DNA from: Hypomesus transpacificus
Lineage: Eukaryota > Chordata > Actinopteri > Osmeriformes > Osmeridae
NCBI RefSeq assembly: GCF_021917145.1
Contig: NC_061082.1
Span: 18,733,413-18,797,412 of the forward strand
Reading direction: 5' to 3'
Length of the DNA: 64,000 nucleotides
Shown here: piece after piece, positions 37,069 through 50,400 of the stretch
How the letters are laid out: every line of letters starts with the position of its first letter
Position numbering within the stretch: position 1 is the first letter of the stretch
The notes under the pieces: model-generated
Databases searched by the model: none
Told to the model about the DNA's origin: nothing
What the model saw: only the letters and a program-made list of their open reading frames with translations
Position numbers and translations under genes: made by a program

Positions 37069-38090
37069 ATCATATTTACCAATATACAGTGAGTAAATCA
37101 GTCCGCTTATAACGGTATGTTTTAATTTGTGTTTTCGTTTCCATTGATCCCAAAGGAACGAGCGATCGAGAGGATGATTGACAGAGTTTACATACTTTTT
37201 TTGTAAGTAGCACTTTAAACATGAATATGGCTAGGTGTGGTGACGGACTACTTTTTTTCACGACAGATTAATACACACATTTATTTCACAACCACCACTC
37301 AGCACTGATGCAATGCCACATTATAGCGAATGTCTGTAAACTAATGTAAGATATCGTCGTGAGGTATGTCATACACGTGATGCTTGTAAAATATTTTATA
37401 GACTACTGAGCCCTCGTAAAAGAAATGTAATAACATGTTGTAAAATAACTGGACACTATTTCCGCACCCATTCTCTGTTTGTATTGTTAGTTTCATTCAG
37501 TGACAAGTCACTGTAGCTTGGCTTCTCTTTAAGTTAAATGTATAACGGAAATGCTGTTTGTATATACCCCACTGATTGTATTTATATAGTGCAGCCATAA
37601 TTTCTTTATGTATCAATAAAAAGTTTATGAGGTGAGTTTGATTATAGTCTATATTTATGTTTTTTTGATATAATGGACTCTTGTAAAATGTAGGCCTATC
37701 TGCAAATTGATGCTTAATGCCTACTAAGAGCATTCGTTTGGGCAAAACATTAAAGAAAGAATGAAAAATTATAAAACGCTTATAACTTGACAACTTCATT
37801 TTCAATTGACAGTGAGATTTAGAATAAGTGGCAAGAAGAAACTTTTCAATTTGTTTCCAATTGCAGAAACAAGAGTCGCCAAAAGTCAAACGTACGGTGG
37901 AATGTTCATGAATTTGTGCTTGAACATCATTGGGCTGTCTAGTCTACAAATAAGGCCTCAACATCAAAATGGCTACATTTGGCTTTTCTGAAGATGCCTA
38001 AACTAGGTTAGGCTATATAATTTTGATATGGTCAAGGAGGCATTTTATAAGGAAACTAGTCATGATTTACTTTCTCATTTTAATGCGTAT

Positions 38091-38139
<49 letters not shown>

Positions 38140-39460
38140 TTGAAGTCCTGTGTGTATGCGTGTGTTTGTATTTGTTGGTTTGATTAACTGACTGTTTATA
38201 AGAGATCATCTTGCAGGAATAGCCAATAGTCATGATTTCATGTCACAGGCAGGTCACTGTTAGTTGTGGGATGAAGATTTCGTAGCAGGAATTCCGCCAT
38301 GACTTTTGCCGCACTGCAGAGTTATAGGTTCACGTTGCATGCCTGTGTTAACTGAAATTGTGCCACTGCATCAGCGCGCAAGCAACTATTATTGGCTTCA
38401 AATTGAAGTTAATTAAATAACCCTCACTTGTTGTCATTACTTACATTTTGTAACGTGTTTCTTTTTTGATTACACATAGGCTATAATTGTATGTAGGCCT
38501 CTTGTGTCCGATCGTATAATTGTCGCTTCTGATGTCCACAGCAAAACTACCTTTTAATTTGTAAGTGTAGGCTGACAAGAAGGCTAGTTATACACAGTAA
38601 AAATCATAAAGGTTTAAAATACATGTATTTTTGACATGCCTATAGCCTAGATGTTTGCTAATTATTGAACAATGTAGCCTAAGCCTATAGCTTATTCAGA
38701 CATCGTCTATTTGAGAAGAAATTGAACGGTTAGCGTGTAGCCTATTTCAAGTTTGTTTTATAGTGCATTATCACTGCAGATATAACTTAAATTAGGCTAC
38801 TACAAACATGTTTAGCAGTGGGCTAGCTGTTCGCTGGGTGAAATTCATCTGTGTCTGTGCGCTTACACGAAAGGCACAAATCCATAGGTATATAGCCTAC
38901 CTTTTTCCAAAATAAACACGGCAAATTTGATAGGCAAACTGCAACATGACAGAAAAGCATGTAAAACATAATAGGCCTATACGTATAGTTGAACCATCAA
39001 TTTATTGCAGAAAACATGCCACAAACATGCAATAGATTTAAACACCAACATGTAAAACCACATTTAGGCTGGACAGAGACGAATACGATTACTATTGAGC
39101 AGTTGAGTTTGCGCTCAATTCTGAACTAATGGTACACGATCAAATCACTCTTAGTAGACTAAATGTGCTTGTCTAACATATTATGACTCTCCAAATAAGT
39201 CGCTCTTGCGATGTGTTCACAATCACAAAAACTGTCCAAAATGGATGTGTATCATATTTCCAATAATTTAAGACTATAACCCTGCGATGTAACATAATTC
39301 AAAATACACAATGCGTCACCATGTAAATAAAAAGTAACGGTACAATCACAGTTTCGTTGGATAAAATAATGAATCTTGAGTCCAATCCCCCACTGCATTC
39401 CATCCCATGTAAAGAGGGAAGCACAAATATACAATAGCAGTGCCTTTCAAATATTCACTT
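37069..39460. other. hoxd9-hoxd10 intergenic region
   Basis: About 2.4 kb of AT-rich sequence with no recognisable gene. It holds a TG microsatellite at 38.1 kb and, near 38.99 kb, a minus-strand AATAAA that may end the hoxd10 3'UTR. No mir-196 sequence is present, as expected for a D cluster. Confidence 0.5.
38094..38133. repeat. (TG)n microsatellite
   Basis: About 20 uninterrupted TG units between hoxd9 and hoxd10. Confidence 0.95.
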
Positions 39461-41161
39461 TCACGAAAAGGTGAGATTTGAGGTAAGTTCCCGAATTCGA
39501 TTTTCCCTACTCATTTTCTTCAGCTTCATCCTACGGTTTTGGAACCAAATCTTCACTTGTCTGTCGGTTAGGTTGACGCTTTTACTGATCTCTAGACGGC
39601 GCTCTCGAGTCAGGTACATGTTGAATAGAAACTCCTTTTCCAATTCTAGCGTCTGGTACTTTGTGTAAGGACATCTTTTCTTCCTTCCACTTTTTGCTGT
39701 CAACCAATTGCTTGTTGGAGTATTAATCTTGGAATCTGTAATGAAAACAAATGTAACATTTTAGCAACGTGGTATTCTTTTAAATTGATATTAACATGGA
39801 TTTTTACATTGCAGCTCTTAAAGGGTTTAAAAGGGCATAATGATAGATTATTTAAATGTTCCCAATACACAAAATAAATCAGTGTAGTAACTTAGTTGTA
39901 AGGCTTGCAACCTATTCCTGGTCTAGATATAAGTATTTGTCTTTTCTTTCTTTAATAAAAAAAAGACCCAACGACTGTAAATTAACTTCCAAGCTGTTTT
40001 TATTGAAATTGAAAAACATTGACATCAAATGAATGGATAAAATCAATAGATGCGATATTCAAACAATTGTTGAGGTAACAATTACGATTTCACAGTTGTG
40101 GCTAAAGAACATAAATTGGATGGGAAGATGTCTAACCACTAAACAATATAACGTTTGAAATAATAGCCTACAGCGGATTATTACAAGGCACAACCCTAGT
40201 ATTACATTGTTTTATAAATAAAGAAACAATAATAGGGCAACCACAAACAACAAACACTCGACTGTGTGATGCGGTCGCACCGTTTCCTGTAAAAGCAGTT
40301 ACTGCAACCTGAGAAAGGCTCTCATTAAACATTACGACTTTAGGGTTGTTTGTGTTTTATATTGGGTTTTATGATGTTGGAGCGTTCATATTACATCGCA
40401 ATACGATTAAACCTTTTATTGGACCCACCTTTCGTCTCCTTCTGTGGCAACTCCGGGCTAGAGACTGACGCTTCAGTGGAGCAATTTTTCTCCTCCTGCG
40501 CGATGGGCTTGGGATCTGGACTTTGCACTGGTGTGGGGGTTCTGCTGGTTTCCCGGGTTTGCGGTACCTCGACTGTTTTCTTGTCCACTTCGACAAAGGA
40601 AGGTAGCTGCGATTTAGGAGTGACTCTGTTAAGCTGCATCAATGTCGTGTTTGGACTCGTCGTCTCGTGGCCATAGTCCTGGTGTTTTCCACTCGCATAT
40701 GTTTGACTCAGTCTGAAATAGCCCGGAACAGGGATCTCAGGGCCATCAACTGAACACGATTCTGGGATTATATTAGGGTATGCGGGGACATCGGACGACC
40801 TGACCTTTGCTCTCTTGTCGGAATACATGCAGCAGTTACTCTCCTCCTTAATGTTTTGTGAAAATGTACAATTAGACAATTGGTTGGACTGTTGATCTAT
40901 TCTGCAAGATCTCGGATCCGTCCAATTATCAATTTGAGGTATGTACGAATGGACATTCATGCCCATATTTTGATGGTTGACGTCCCCTCTTTTACCGAGA
41001 GACGGCAGGAGTCCACAGGTTTGCATTCCGTAAGTTCCCATTTCTACTCCGGACGGCATGTACATGTTGCTGTTGGAGTAAAAGCTGTCAGTCCTGCAAG
41101 CACCAATTAACGAATCAACTAGAAAAGTATTTGCCGCGGGAGAGCTGTTGGGAAAGGACAT
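39461..41161 (-). CDS. hoxd10: homeobox protein Hox-D10
   Basis: Coding exon 1 is 41161-40429 and exon 2 is 39735-39461; the 693-bp phase-1 intron has donor AAAG|GTGGGT and acceptor TTTCATTACAG. The product is 335 residues. The N-terminus [20 protein letters not shown] is typical of group 10. Before the homeodomain [20 protein letters not shown] carries the group-10 tryptophan motif. The homeodomain is about 261-320, with [20 protein letters not shown] and [16 protein letters not shown], and the C-terminus [11 protein letters not shown] is near-identical to other Hoxd10 proteins. It is an AbdB-class transcription factor for lumbar-level axis, fin and motor-neuron patterning. The gene is fully intact. 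Confidence 0.97.
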
Positions 41162-41252
41162 TTTGGATTAGTTTTAAAGACGAGAGAGATGTCCTTTGTA
41201 AACTGACATATCTAGCAAAACAATCTCCGTGTAACTCAGGATGCCTCTCTAC

Positions 41253-41272
41253 CACATGACGAGCCCACCAAT
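41253..41272 (-). promoter_or_regulatory. E-box/CCAAT promoter module of hoxd10
   Basis: CACATG (41253-41258) and CCAAT on plus (41268-41272) lie 92-111 bp upstream of the hoxd10 ATG. Confidence 0.45.
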
Positions 41273-41816
41273 GAAATTTGAAAATGGCCTTGAGACGAAG
41301 CCTCCTCTCTCGCGGACGCACTGAGTCACACGATGCAGACATGGTGAACAGCGACACCTAGAACACGGACTTGAAATTGGTTTGAACAGACTCACAAAGG
41401 ACATCAAAAATGCACTTATTTTGCTTAGTAGAATGAATGAAGAAGTGCACAAAAGAGCTATAGCTTAACATCAAAGAAACGACCTGAAATCGTCAGTTAC
41501 ATTTAGCTGTAACGGTTTCTACTTAGGTTGTTGAAGAATATGAAAGACAAATTTCACTCAATGTAGGTTTTGGCCTATAAAAAAACAGCTATACTTATTA
41601 TAAATAGTGATGCCTATAGACATTAATATCACGAACATAAAACGCAGTTATTTATACTAAGGGTTTCTCATAGGATAAAACAAATGTTCACAAATGTACA
41701 ATATCGTAGATATGCTTGAAAATTGGGAAGGGTAAACAATCCAGAAATTGTAGATTTGAATGAAGAACATGATTTTTACGCATTGGGCCAAGTTGAGTTC
41801 TCGGTTATGCACGCAT

Positions 41817-41907
41817 CTATCAACACGCAGGCTTACCCAGCCTGAGAGTAGGCTATGATTAAATAATAATAGCCTACTTTCAGCTGGGTAAGCCTGCGTG
41901 TTGATAG
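41817..41907. repeat. near-perfect hairpin, 40-bp stem and 12-nt loop
   Basis: The left arm (41817-41856) begins CTATCAACACGCAGG and ends GTAGGCTAT. The right arm (41869-41907) is its reverse complement except for one extra C and one G-to-A difference in the left arm. The loop is the AT-rich GATTAAATAATA. It is intergenic between hoxd10 and hoxd11, and either strand would form the hairpin. It does not resemble mir-10, mir-196 or mir-615. It could be a young foldback insertion, a structured RNA or a hairpin-RNA source. Confidence 0.85.
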
Positions 41908-44900
41908 ACTACTAATGGGGTTCTACATGGAACACAGTTGATAACCAATTCATGCACAATGTCCAGAAGTAATTAGGTCTAAATCTATATTCATAATTAC
42001 AGTTCAAATCTCTCCTAAATGAATGCGCTTTTTATTTGTTGCCTTAGTTAAGATTTCCAGTAGGCCTACTAGAACATTTGAGTTTTATTTCCTGATAACT
42101 GGTACACAAAACAACGTTTAGGCCTCGACAGACAGAAAGTCAATAGCAATAGACAACGACTCATTTTCCGTATTAGCTGAAAACGCTATTATAATGACAT
42201 TATACGCTTTATAATCCATTCAAATGATGTTTCCTTCTTTAAACAAACCTTACCGTCCCGGGGAGTATTATGCTCGAAATTAATCATGTTCTTCAAGCTA
42301 TAGTGTTGGAAAGAATAGCCTACTATTACTTTAAAACGTATACACACATGTCCAATTATACACAGAAATAGACTTATAATGTTGAAAGGCGACAGTAGGC
42401 TTTCTCTGGTAAAACATAGTGGGCTAAATTGTTACATATAATTTAAACGTAGAATATATATTTATATTCATTTAAAACTTCAATATGAAGAAAAGCCCAC
42501 AGGGTCTTAGTGACTGAATGAACTATTCTAGAACAATTTTAAAAGTAAAATGCTCAATTATTGATTGAGCTTACAACGTTTGTGGCAAACATCATAAACA
42601 TAATCGAGTTAGAGATCTAAGAAAGGGTATATAGCCCAAAATTGTCATGCATTTATTTGTTAACCTATATTGTACAATGTTTATAAAATGTGCAATATTA
42701 AGGTGTAATATTGTGTTGAAATACCCAATTAATTTAGATGATCAAAGTTCCGGCTAACGGATGGAGCTTAATAACAAGCTGTTGATGACCTTCTGAATCA
42801 AATTACATGGACACTTAATTATACAAACAAATTAATATGTGCATTACCTGTTAACAGACATTAGTACATCATAACATACCTGACGAATGTATAGGTTAAT
42901 TTAGGCAAACAAGCCTTGCGTAGCTACTAAGCCTTACTGTCCAATGCTATTGAAAAGTGCAAACCACGCTATAAAGACTTTTGATATGCCACCAACAACT
43001 AGTCTAGATTTAAGTTCGTTAATTTCTTCCAACCAAACAATATGATTTCATTTATGATTTTAGAGTAATGTTGGTTATTTTTGGCACAAACTGACTTAAC
43101 TGTTGCTGTAGACTGGTCATTGACAATGTGTAGCCTGTTCACGCAGTAATGGAAAAGATTCTAAATGTAGTACCTAATATACCCTGCATTCTAATAATAG
43201 AAACGTTTACGCAAGGTTGTGATAGCCTACTCGTTCAACTGACTTAAAAATAGTGTCACCAATTGATGAAAACTCCAGAGAACCAAGGCATTGTATGTAA
43301 ACGTACTCATCTTTACATTTTCAATTGGACGACGACCAAAACAGTGGATCAGTGGAACCTGGAAATGTCCTCTAACATCTTTGGGGATTACAAACTAGTC
43401 AGGATAATTCTGACTGCGACCTTTGTGTTTTCCTTGCAGATGTGAACAGGACTACTGATTGGAGCTACACGCCTGCCCTCGTGTGGCAAGAATGGAGAAG
43501 AACGACCGTTTCTCTACGTGTTGCCCGTCATTCGCCAAGCAAGAAATCCCAAAACAAAAATAATTGTACAACGTAACAAGATTATTTTTTATATTATAAC
43601 GTTGTTGGAAAATGTATCGGCTTAGGTCCCTAAATATGTCGAATTTGTTTGAATTGTTTTCATCCACAGAGTAAATAGGCCTATAATTGATTATTATCTT
43701 AGCTTACTTTCTCAACATCAAAACAAATACATTTAATAAATTAACCAAAACTGTCTATTGAGTGTTTATCTATTGACTAATTTTAAATATCCAAAATACA
43801 ATAGATATTCAGAAGGTTCTCCATTTGTCCGACGCTTAAACGCATGTGTAAACAAACTAGACTGATTATCCACTCGGAAACGTATAAAATGCATTAATAG
43901 ACTCCATGGATTTAAAATGCCTAAACCAAATGATAAAACGACATATGCTGTAATCAATTTATAGGACTCAATTTCTCAAACTGAAATCCTTGTTTTTATT
44001 GTGCTTTGTTTCTTTCATCACCTTTAAATTATAGCCTATTCTTTAATAGCCTAAGAGACATTACCCAACTAAATTTACTTATTCTTGTGTCCTTATATAG
44101 CATATACTATATTAAACTACTTATGATTAGATTTGTGCTAAATATTTCAATAATGGGATGCAATTGACATGAGTTGGTTTGTTTGTTAAGATAAAATGTA
44201 ATTGATAGATTATACAGAGTATTTTACAATTGAAAGTGTGGCTCAAAGATACCTGTAACTGCAGTTTATAGGAAAGAAAATCCACACTATGTCAGTTGAA
44301 CAGTCAATTTTCTCAACACAGTTGATCTACAGCTACATGGCTTATCTATAGCTTTATACAGGTCTACAATAAACCCCCATGGTTCGCAGCCATTTTGAGA
44401 AGCTGTACTGCAGTGCAGATATCAGAAGGCTGTTGCGCATGAACACAACCACCAAGAGGCGCCTTTTGGGATATATTCATAAAGGTGAAAGGTGACGACC
44501 TTGGCAAAGGGGAAGTTCAAATACAGATAAAATTGTATTTGAGTAAAATGAAAAAGAACAGATTAACTTAGTTGTAAGGTGTTCTTTAATTTGTAAACAA
44601 ATGTATTCTTTATCTAACAATACACCCCGACTTATTAACACAAATAAGTTGTAGGAGGCTATGCCACCACAATGAATTGGGATTTTAAAATGAGATGGTG
44701 GTGTATATTTCATGCTCCTTTTGTTTAAGCATAGACTAGGGAAGCACTAACATTTTTCGACTATTTTGGGGGGTAAATAACTGCATTTGAAGTGGCCATG
44801 GGGTTCAGTCCAATAGCCCCCAATCGAGACATTTACAGCTCGTTTTTATTATACTGTCTAGACGGTTCAAGGTTTAGTAAACAGCCTTGTGTTAGACAAC

Positions 44901-45679
44901 AGAAAGGAAATAAAAGATCTTCTAAACTTTGAAGTTGGGAGAATAAGGCGCTGCTTTTGCAAATGATGAACACTTTACAAGAGTAAAGTTACACGCTATC
45001 CCCACTTTAGTTTTAATAAATAAACTACACAAACACTAGACTCTGATAATAGCAAATATAGTATATGTAGTTATGTTGTATGTGTTGCCTATATAATTAT
45101 TTATAGTTTTCCCACTTTTACTATTTAGCCAATTCGATGCGTCGGTGTGCGTAGTTTACTTACGTTAGTAATTATTGAACGTTTAATACATATATTTTTC
45201 ATGTGTACTTTATTGAGTACCACAATACACATCACATGCGTTTACTAAATGCATACACAAGTCTACTGTTATAAATTATAGTACTATATGATTATTGTAA
45301 TCAATGTAGGACCTATGTATTTTTTATAAATTTCAAAGCATGTCGGAGAAGCCTCAACCCAAATAAATAAAGATACATCTAGATTACACTTATTTATAAT
45401 AATAATAATACACTGTAGATTGGTAAATAATTTCGAGGTCTCCTGACTGATCTGCCTTGACTGAATTGAATGATATTTCAAATAAGAGGATGTACGTAGC
45501 CTGTGTTCATTGAGGTAAGTGTGACATAAAGCCTTGCATAGATAGCTCCAGCCAGCAACAATGTTCAGTAGCCTGTAGCTGTGACGTGTAGGCTATAGTT
45601 TTTTGTGTTGGATGAAAATGTGTAAAAGTATTTGCATTGTTCAGGATGATATTTCACAGTTCAATTTACATGTGGACTC
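41908..45679. other. hoxd10-hoxd11 intergenic region
   Basis: About 3.8 kb, AT-rich, with no coding exon recognised. It contains a CTCF-like motif at 44449 and, near 45206, a minus-strand AATAAA that probably terminates hoxd11 transcripts (3'UTR of about 470 bp). Confidence 0.5.
44449..44463 (+). promoter_or_regulatory. CTCF-like motif, plus orientation
   Basis: CCACCAAGAGGCGCC matches the CTCF core with a substitution at position 7. It is located between hoxd10 and hoxd11. Motif match only. Confidence 0.35.
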
Positions 45680-47180
45680 TCAGAATAGAGGGTTTCCTGT
45701 AAAGTACTGAAGCCGATCTCGGTTGAGCTTTTTCTCTTTCATTCTTCTATTTTGGAACCAAATCTTCACCTGGCGATCTGTTAGGTTTAACATCCTTGAC
45801 AGCTGAAGTCGCTTCTCCTTGTTTATGTAGACATTGAAAAAGAATTCTCGTTCAAGTTCTCGGATCTGGTATTTGGAGTAAGGGCATCTCTTTTTTCTGG
45901 ACTTTGTTGAACCTACAGAAGAAAGATAATGTTTTTAGAAAGCAGTTCATACTAAAACAGCTTCGTCAACAGGTTTGAGGAAAAATATCAGGTAGGCAAA
46001 GCAAACATTGGCCTACACAAATACTCTGATGGGTGTGCGCGTGTACAAACACGCGCGTGCGCTGCCATACATAATCTTTGTATTCCAAACCCACGTAAGA
46101 AAACACATACAAATATCCCCCTGTCATACACATACACACACAGGCAAAACATGCATGTTTGAAGTTCGCCATTAGCTTTTAAGGATGTAAAACTATAGCC
46201 GTTATTTGTGACAAAATGTAGGCCCCTATACATCATGCAAGGCCTACAACTGCATAAATACATATGACAATAGAAAAACTACCATAGTCGTCGAGGATCT
46301 GAGCCCCTGCGACTGGGGACTATGCTATATATATGTTTGGGTAATACATGAACAAATGCATTGCTGTGTATATTAGGAATGTAATATTCCATTATCATAC
46401 TCTAGTTAAAGCGAGTACCTCACTTACAACTCAACTGTTTTCCAATCGTAAATATCTTTACAACCATAAAGTAAATCTTATTGGGATATAAAAGCTTTTG
46501 TACGCTTATAAAGCGGCACATAAACCCGGACCGACAAAGTGGACGTTCCACAACCCCATCTGATGCTTGTACCTACTTGGTCCGTTGCTCTTGTCCCCCG
46601 CGCAGTTTGATATCGAAGAGTCCTCGTCTGTGTTCTCAGCTGGGTCTACAGACTGTTCTAGTATATCTGGAGTCTCTTTATTGCACGCAGATTCTCCGGA
46701 GGCATTGTCTGTCTTTTGTTTTGAATGGTCAGAGTTGGCTTTCTCAGAGCTAGCAGTCTCAAAAAACTGGTCGAACCCCTGAGGTAGAACTCCATTTCGG
46801 CCAACATTAGTGAAGAAATTGCAGGGCGAGTTCGTCCCCCCACGGTGGCCGAACAAGGAATCATTTTTGAATATCATTTCTGCCCGGTTTGATGACTGAA
46901 TTAAGTCTCGGTGCATTATCTCATCCGTTGAGTAGTAAGAAGCGTAATTACCCCTGTAATGCCATTTGCTTGGGTGATCCAGTCCATAGTCCCTGAAAGC
47001 CACATCCCGAACAGGTTGGACTTGAGCTATGTTTGAAGAATAGGGAAAATTGATTTGACACGATGTAGTCTGTGGTAAAAAGGAGGAGACCGATGAAAAA
47101 TCTGGCGCCGAAACGTAATATGTACAACTTGGTAAATACATATTTGGCGCACAGTTGCTGCGCTCATCGTACTCCGTCAT
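45680..47180 (-). CDS. hoxd11: homeobox protein Hox-D11
   Basis: Coding exon 1 is 47180-46577 and exon 2 is 45912-45680; the 664-bp phase-1 intron uses donor CCAA|GTAGGT and acceptor CTTCTGTAG. The downstream GTACAA alternative would break the frame. The product is 278 residues. [20 protein letters not shown] is the group-11 N-terminus. Exon 2 was translated by hand: [20 protein letters not shown] begins the homeodomain (about 206-265), followed by [35 protein letters not shown] and the conserved end [10 protein letters not shown]. Ser at homeodomain position 9 (PYSKYQ) replaces the usual Thr. It is an AbdB-class factor for fin and limb, kidney and sacral patterning. The intron holds a short GCGCGTGT inverted repeat at 46037-46056. 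Confidence 0.97.
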
Positions 47181-47346
47181 CTCTCGCCTTCCTTTGCGAT
47201 AGCGAAGAAGAATTGGCAGCTTGAGTGTGTTAAACTTTGTCCATCTATTGCACCATAGGCGTGTGGAAAGGACCCGTGAGGGAGAAAAAATCGGAAACGT
47301 GGACTGACGTGCAATTCATCTTGATCGATTCTTGAGGTAATTGTGT

Positions 47347-47352
47347 CATGTG
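47347..47352 (-). promoter_or_regulatory. E-box upstream of hoxd11
   Basis: CATGTG within TCATGTGA lies 167 bp upstream of the hoxd11 ATG. The nearest CCAAT (minus strand, 47435-47439) is a further 80 bp upstream, so the pairing is looser than at neighbouring genes. Confidence 0.35.
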
Positions 47353-47439
47353 ATCCGGTAAAGGAATTACCATACATCAATATCATTCATTAAAAACTGT
47401 CTCGAGCAACTCAAGTGGGCGCACACGGCAGTTCATTGG

Positions 47440-50400
47440 TTGCCTGGATTTAGTTAGTAACTCCTATGTAAATCTGTCTGCTTTCCCTATGCAGCTCTCG
47501 AAAAAATACATTAGTAGATACGTTTTTCAGCAAAAAAGTCAAACCAGAGGCACACATAGACCTCTCATCTATCAAGTATTCTACGTGGAACATAATCTGC
47601 ATCAAAAAAATTATAACCGCCCACATATTTAACCCTTGGTCTGTGTGCTATTTTAAAACAGTGCCAATTACGCATTCATCTTTCTTTGATATCTATTCAC
47701 ATTCACACGTTGCACTAAAACTCTGAAGATTATTCCAACGTATTATTGCGTTGAGGAACAGGGAATGACAATCAACCATTTTTATACATATATGCAACCA
47801 GATCCAGCAGATAAAGGCTCAAATCAGTCACTGGTGGCGCGCGTAATCTTTTCGATTTCGTAATGCAGGGGAATTGGCTAAATTGGTTAACCATCTCAAC
47901 AACACAATCATGTTTATAGGGTTATATTCATGTTAAACTTGGTTTAAAATCCTGAATAGGCTACAGGAAGAATACAAATCTTCATAAAACATGTTGATGG
48001 CCATACCCTACATGTTAAACTGCTCTGGCCTACACAAATGCAAAAGAATGAACGTAAAGGTCAAAAGCAACGAAAATAGGATACCATATCAAACACACTA
48101 GAGAGGTCAACAACTGAAGGAATCAGTAATCTTAGTTTATTTTAAATGTTATTACTTGCGCTATATGCTATAGGTCTACCTACACAAAAGAAGACCTACG
48201 ATCCAAATCGATTATTTTGGAAACATTGCTTACATCTTCAAGTGTTTCAATAAGCTACATTATTTACTTGACTCTAATAGCGATTGGGACGCTACGCGAA
48301 TAGTACGTTAAGGCCTTTAGGCTCATAACTTTTTCATATTTAAAAACAGAAGTCTAGTCTTTAAAGCACATACAAAAGAAAATAGTGCTCCTTACCTTAT
48401 TTGTCCATTTTAGAGACGCAATCCAGTAATGGTAATAGTTATTTTGGAAATGTATGTAAGCATTTTTTTAAATGACATAAAAAATAAGAATGATCCATTG
48501 TATGATAGATTGAAAGTGTGTTCTGCATTGCCAAGTACAAAACAGCCGTGCTGGCTTTGAACGTCTGCGGTCTGAGACGAGTGCACCAAGCAATCCCAAT
48601 AACCGTCGACACTCAAATCATTTTATTACACAGACAAAAGGAAGCGTTCTAGTTTAAGTGTATGGAGTAACTCAGCAGGAAAAGAACTGGTGATGGTGCG
48701 AGGAGATGACTTTGTTGCTGTTGTTGAAAGTGTCTGGGTTTCAGGTCTTTAAGTTTTCAGCGTTGTTGAAGTTGGAAGAGATATTTGAAATATAAAACGT
48801 TATGCGCATTAATGTACAAATAAGGGTCAACGTGTGGAAAAGTGAGAGAAAGTAGGACCAAAGGTAGGCTGGACCGTTAGAATACATTTAAACATATCTT
48901 GGAACAAACATCTATCTTCCGCCTTCCTTCAGTCTACTCTGTCTACTTCTGTCAACCATAAACGGTAAACATGAAGGCTATTTTTTTATTTGAAGAAAAG
49001 CCACTTTTCAGTAAACTGTAGGCTAAATATATTAAAGTATTGTTAAACAAACAGTCAAAAGAAGAATAAGATGTGCTTACAGTGTAAAAACAAAAACAGA
49101 AACTAATAAATATACACTCATGACTACTTTTCCCTGTATGTTTTTTTACAATAAGGCTATTGCATGTATTTAAAATGTCTCTATTTTACTACTGGAACAT
49201 AAGACCATGTCGAACGAGGGCTACGATGCTTAAATGAGACCTATATGATTATTCTTCAGTGAGAAGGTGAAAACGTGAGTGATTAACAAAGAGAAGAGGC
49301 TGAAATGCAATAAACAATGTTATATATTTTACAATGAAAGAAAAAACTAAACAGAAGCTGTATTGATTATATTTTGTAAATTGCATGATGTAAATTCGTA
49401 TAGGCTATTTACTATGGGTCAAAAATACATTTGCATTATTGTAGCCTCAGAAGCAGAAGTTTAAGAATGAGAACAAAATGAGTAGCTTAAGCATCAACAC
49501 TGAGGAGTGAGCGAGTAGGGACATGTTTTCAACACCGCCTCAAGTTCCCCTGGATGTGTCAAATAGGTTTAACTCCTTGCAAAAAAAAGCCCTTGGTTAT
49601 AGGTGAACAGAGCACTGTTCATGTTTTGAAATGCAAGATTAGACACTGATTTGACCTTAACTTTGTTTTGAGCCCCCGGTATCAGATGAACGCAAGCTGG
49701 CGTTGCCTATAGGCCTAATCTACCCTTAAAATCTCGTAGTGGAAAAATTACTTTGAGCGCCCACGAAATAGGGTACAACTTATTAACACATACTTTTGAA
49801 ATGATACTTATTTGACATCATTTGACAAGGTAATTCCTTAAAACACAGATCAACATAGTCTCAAATCCCATTTTCATTTTTTTTTATTAAACAGATAGGC
49901 CTACTCATGAATTAAACAGCCTACATTTCAACCAATTTTAAAGATTCTGAAATAGCATTCATTTAGGGTCTGATTAATTTACATTGTAGGCCTACAACGC
50001 CATGCTTATTCCGTAACAGTATATGCCAATTACTTACTTACCCATGGTTTCTATGGGAAACGTAAAAAAATAACCTATACCGTCCCAGGTTCCTCAGCTA
50101 AATCCGCAAAATATTACTGCTTCTATAACAATTTAAGCGAGACGTCAATGTGTCTATTTAGAATCCCAAACCATATTTACACCGCAGGTAAAGAGAGGCT
50201 AAGTCGCGTCAGATGGTTCTCACCAAGTCTACATGTGAGTGCTCACTTTATGTTTATCACTGGACAGGAATGTTCATTTTGACAGTACTACTGTACCAGC
50301 ACAGATTTAGCCTATTGCGCATCTGAAATGTTAAGGTAATTCTATACTCTTATTGAGATTATCAGTCCCCACTGACCTCTTTTGCAGCATTAAGTGTTAA

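Noticed and set aside
37069-39460. Search for mir-196 between hoxd9 and hoxd10
   Set aside because: The mature sequence is not present on either strand, as expected since mir-196 is not in HoxD clusters.
46571-46585. Alternative hoxd11 donor at AAGTAG|GTACAA
   Set aside because: It would put exon 2 in the wrong frame; GTAGGT four bases earlier in the exon preserves the homeodomain frame.
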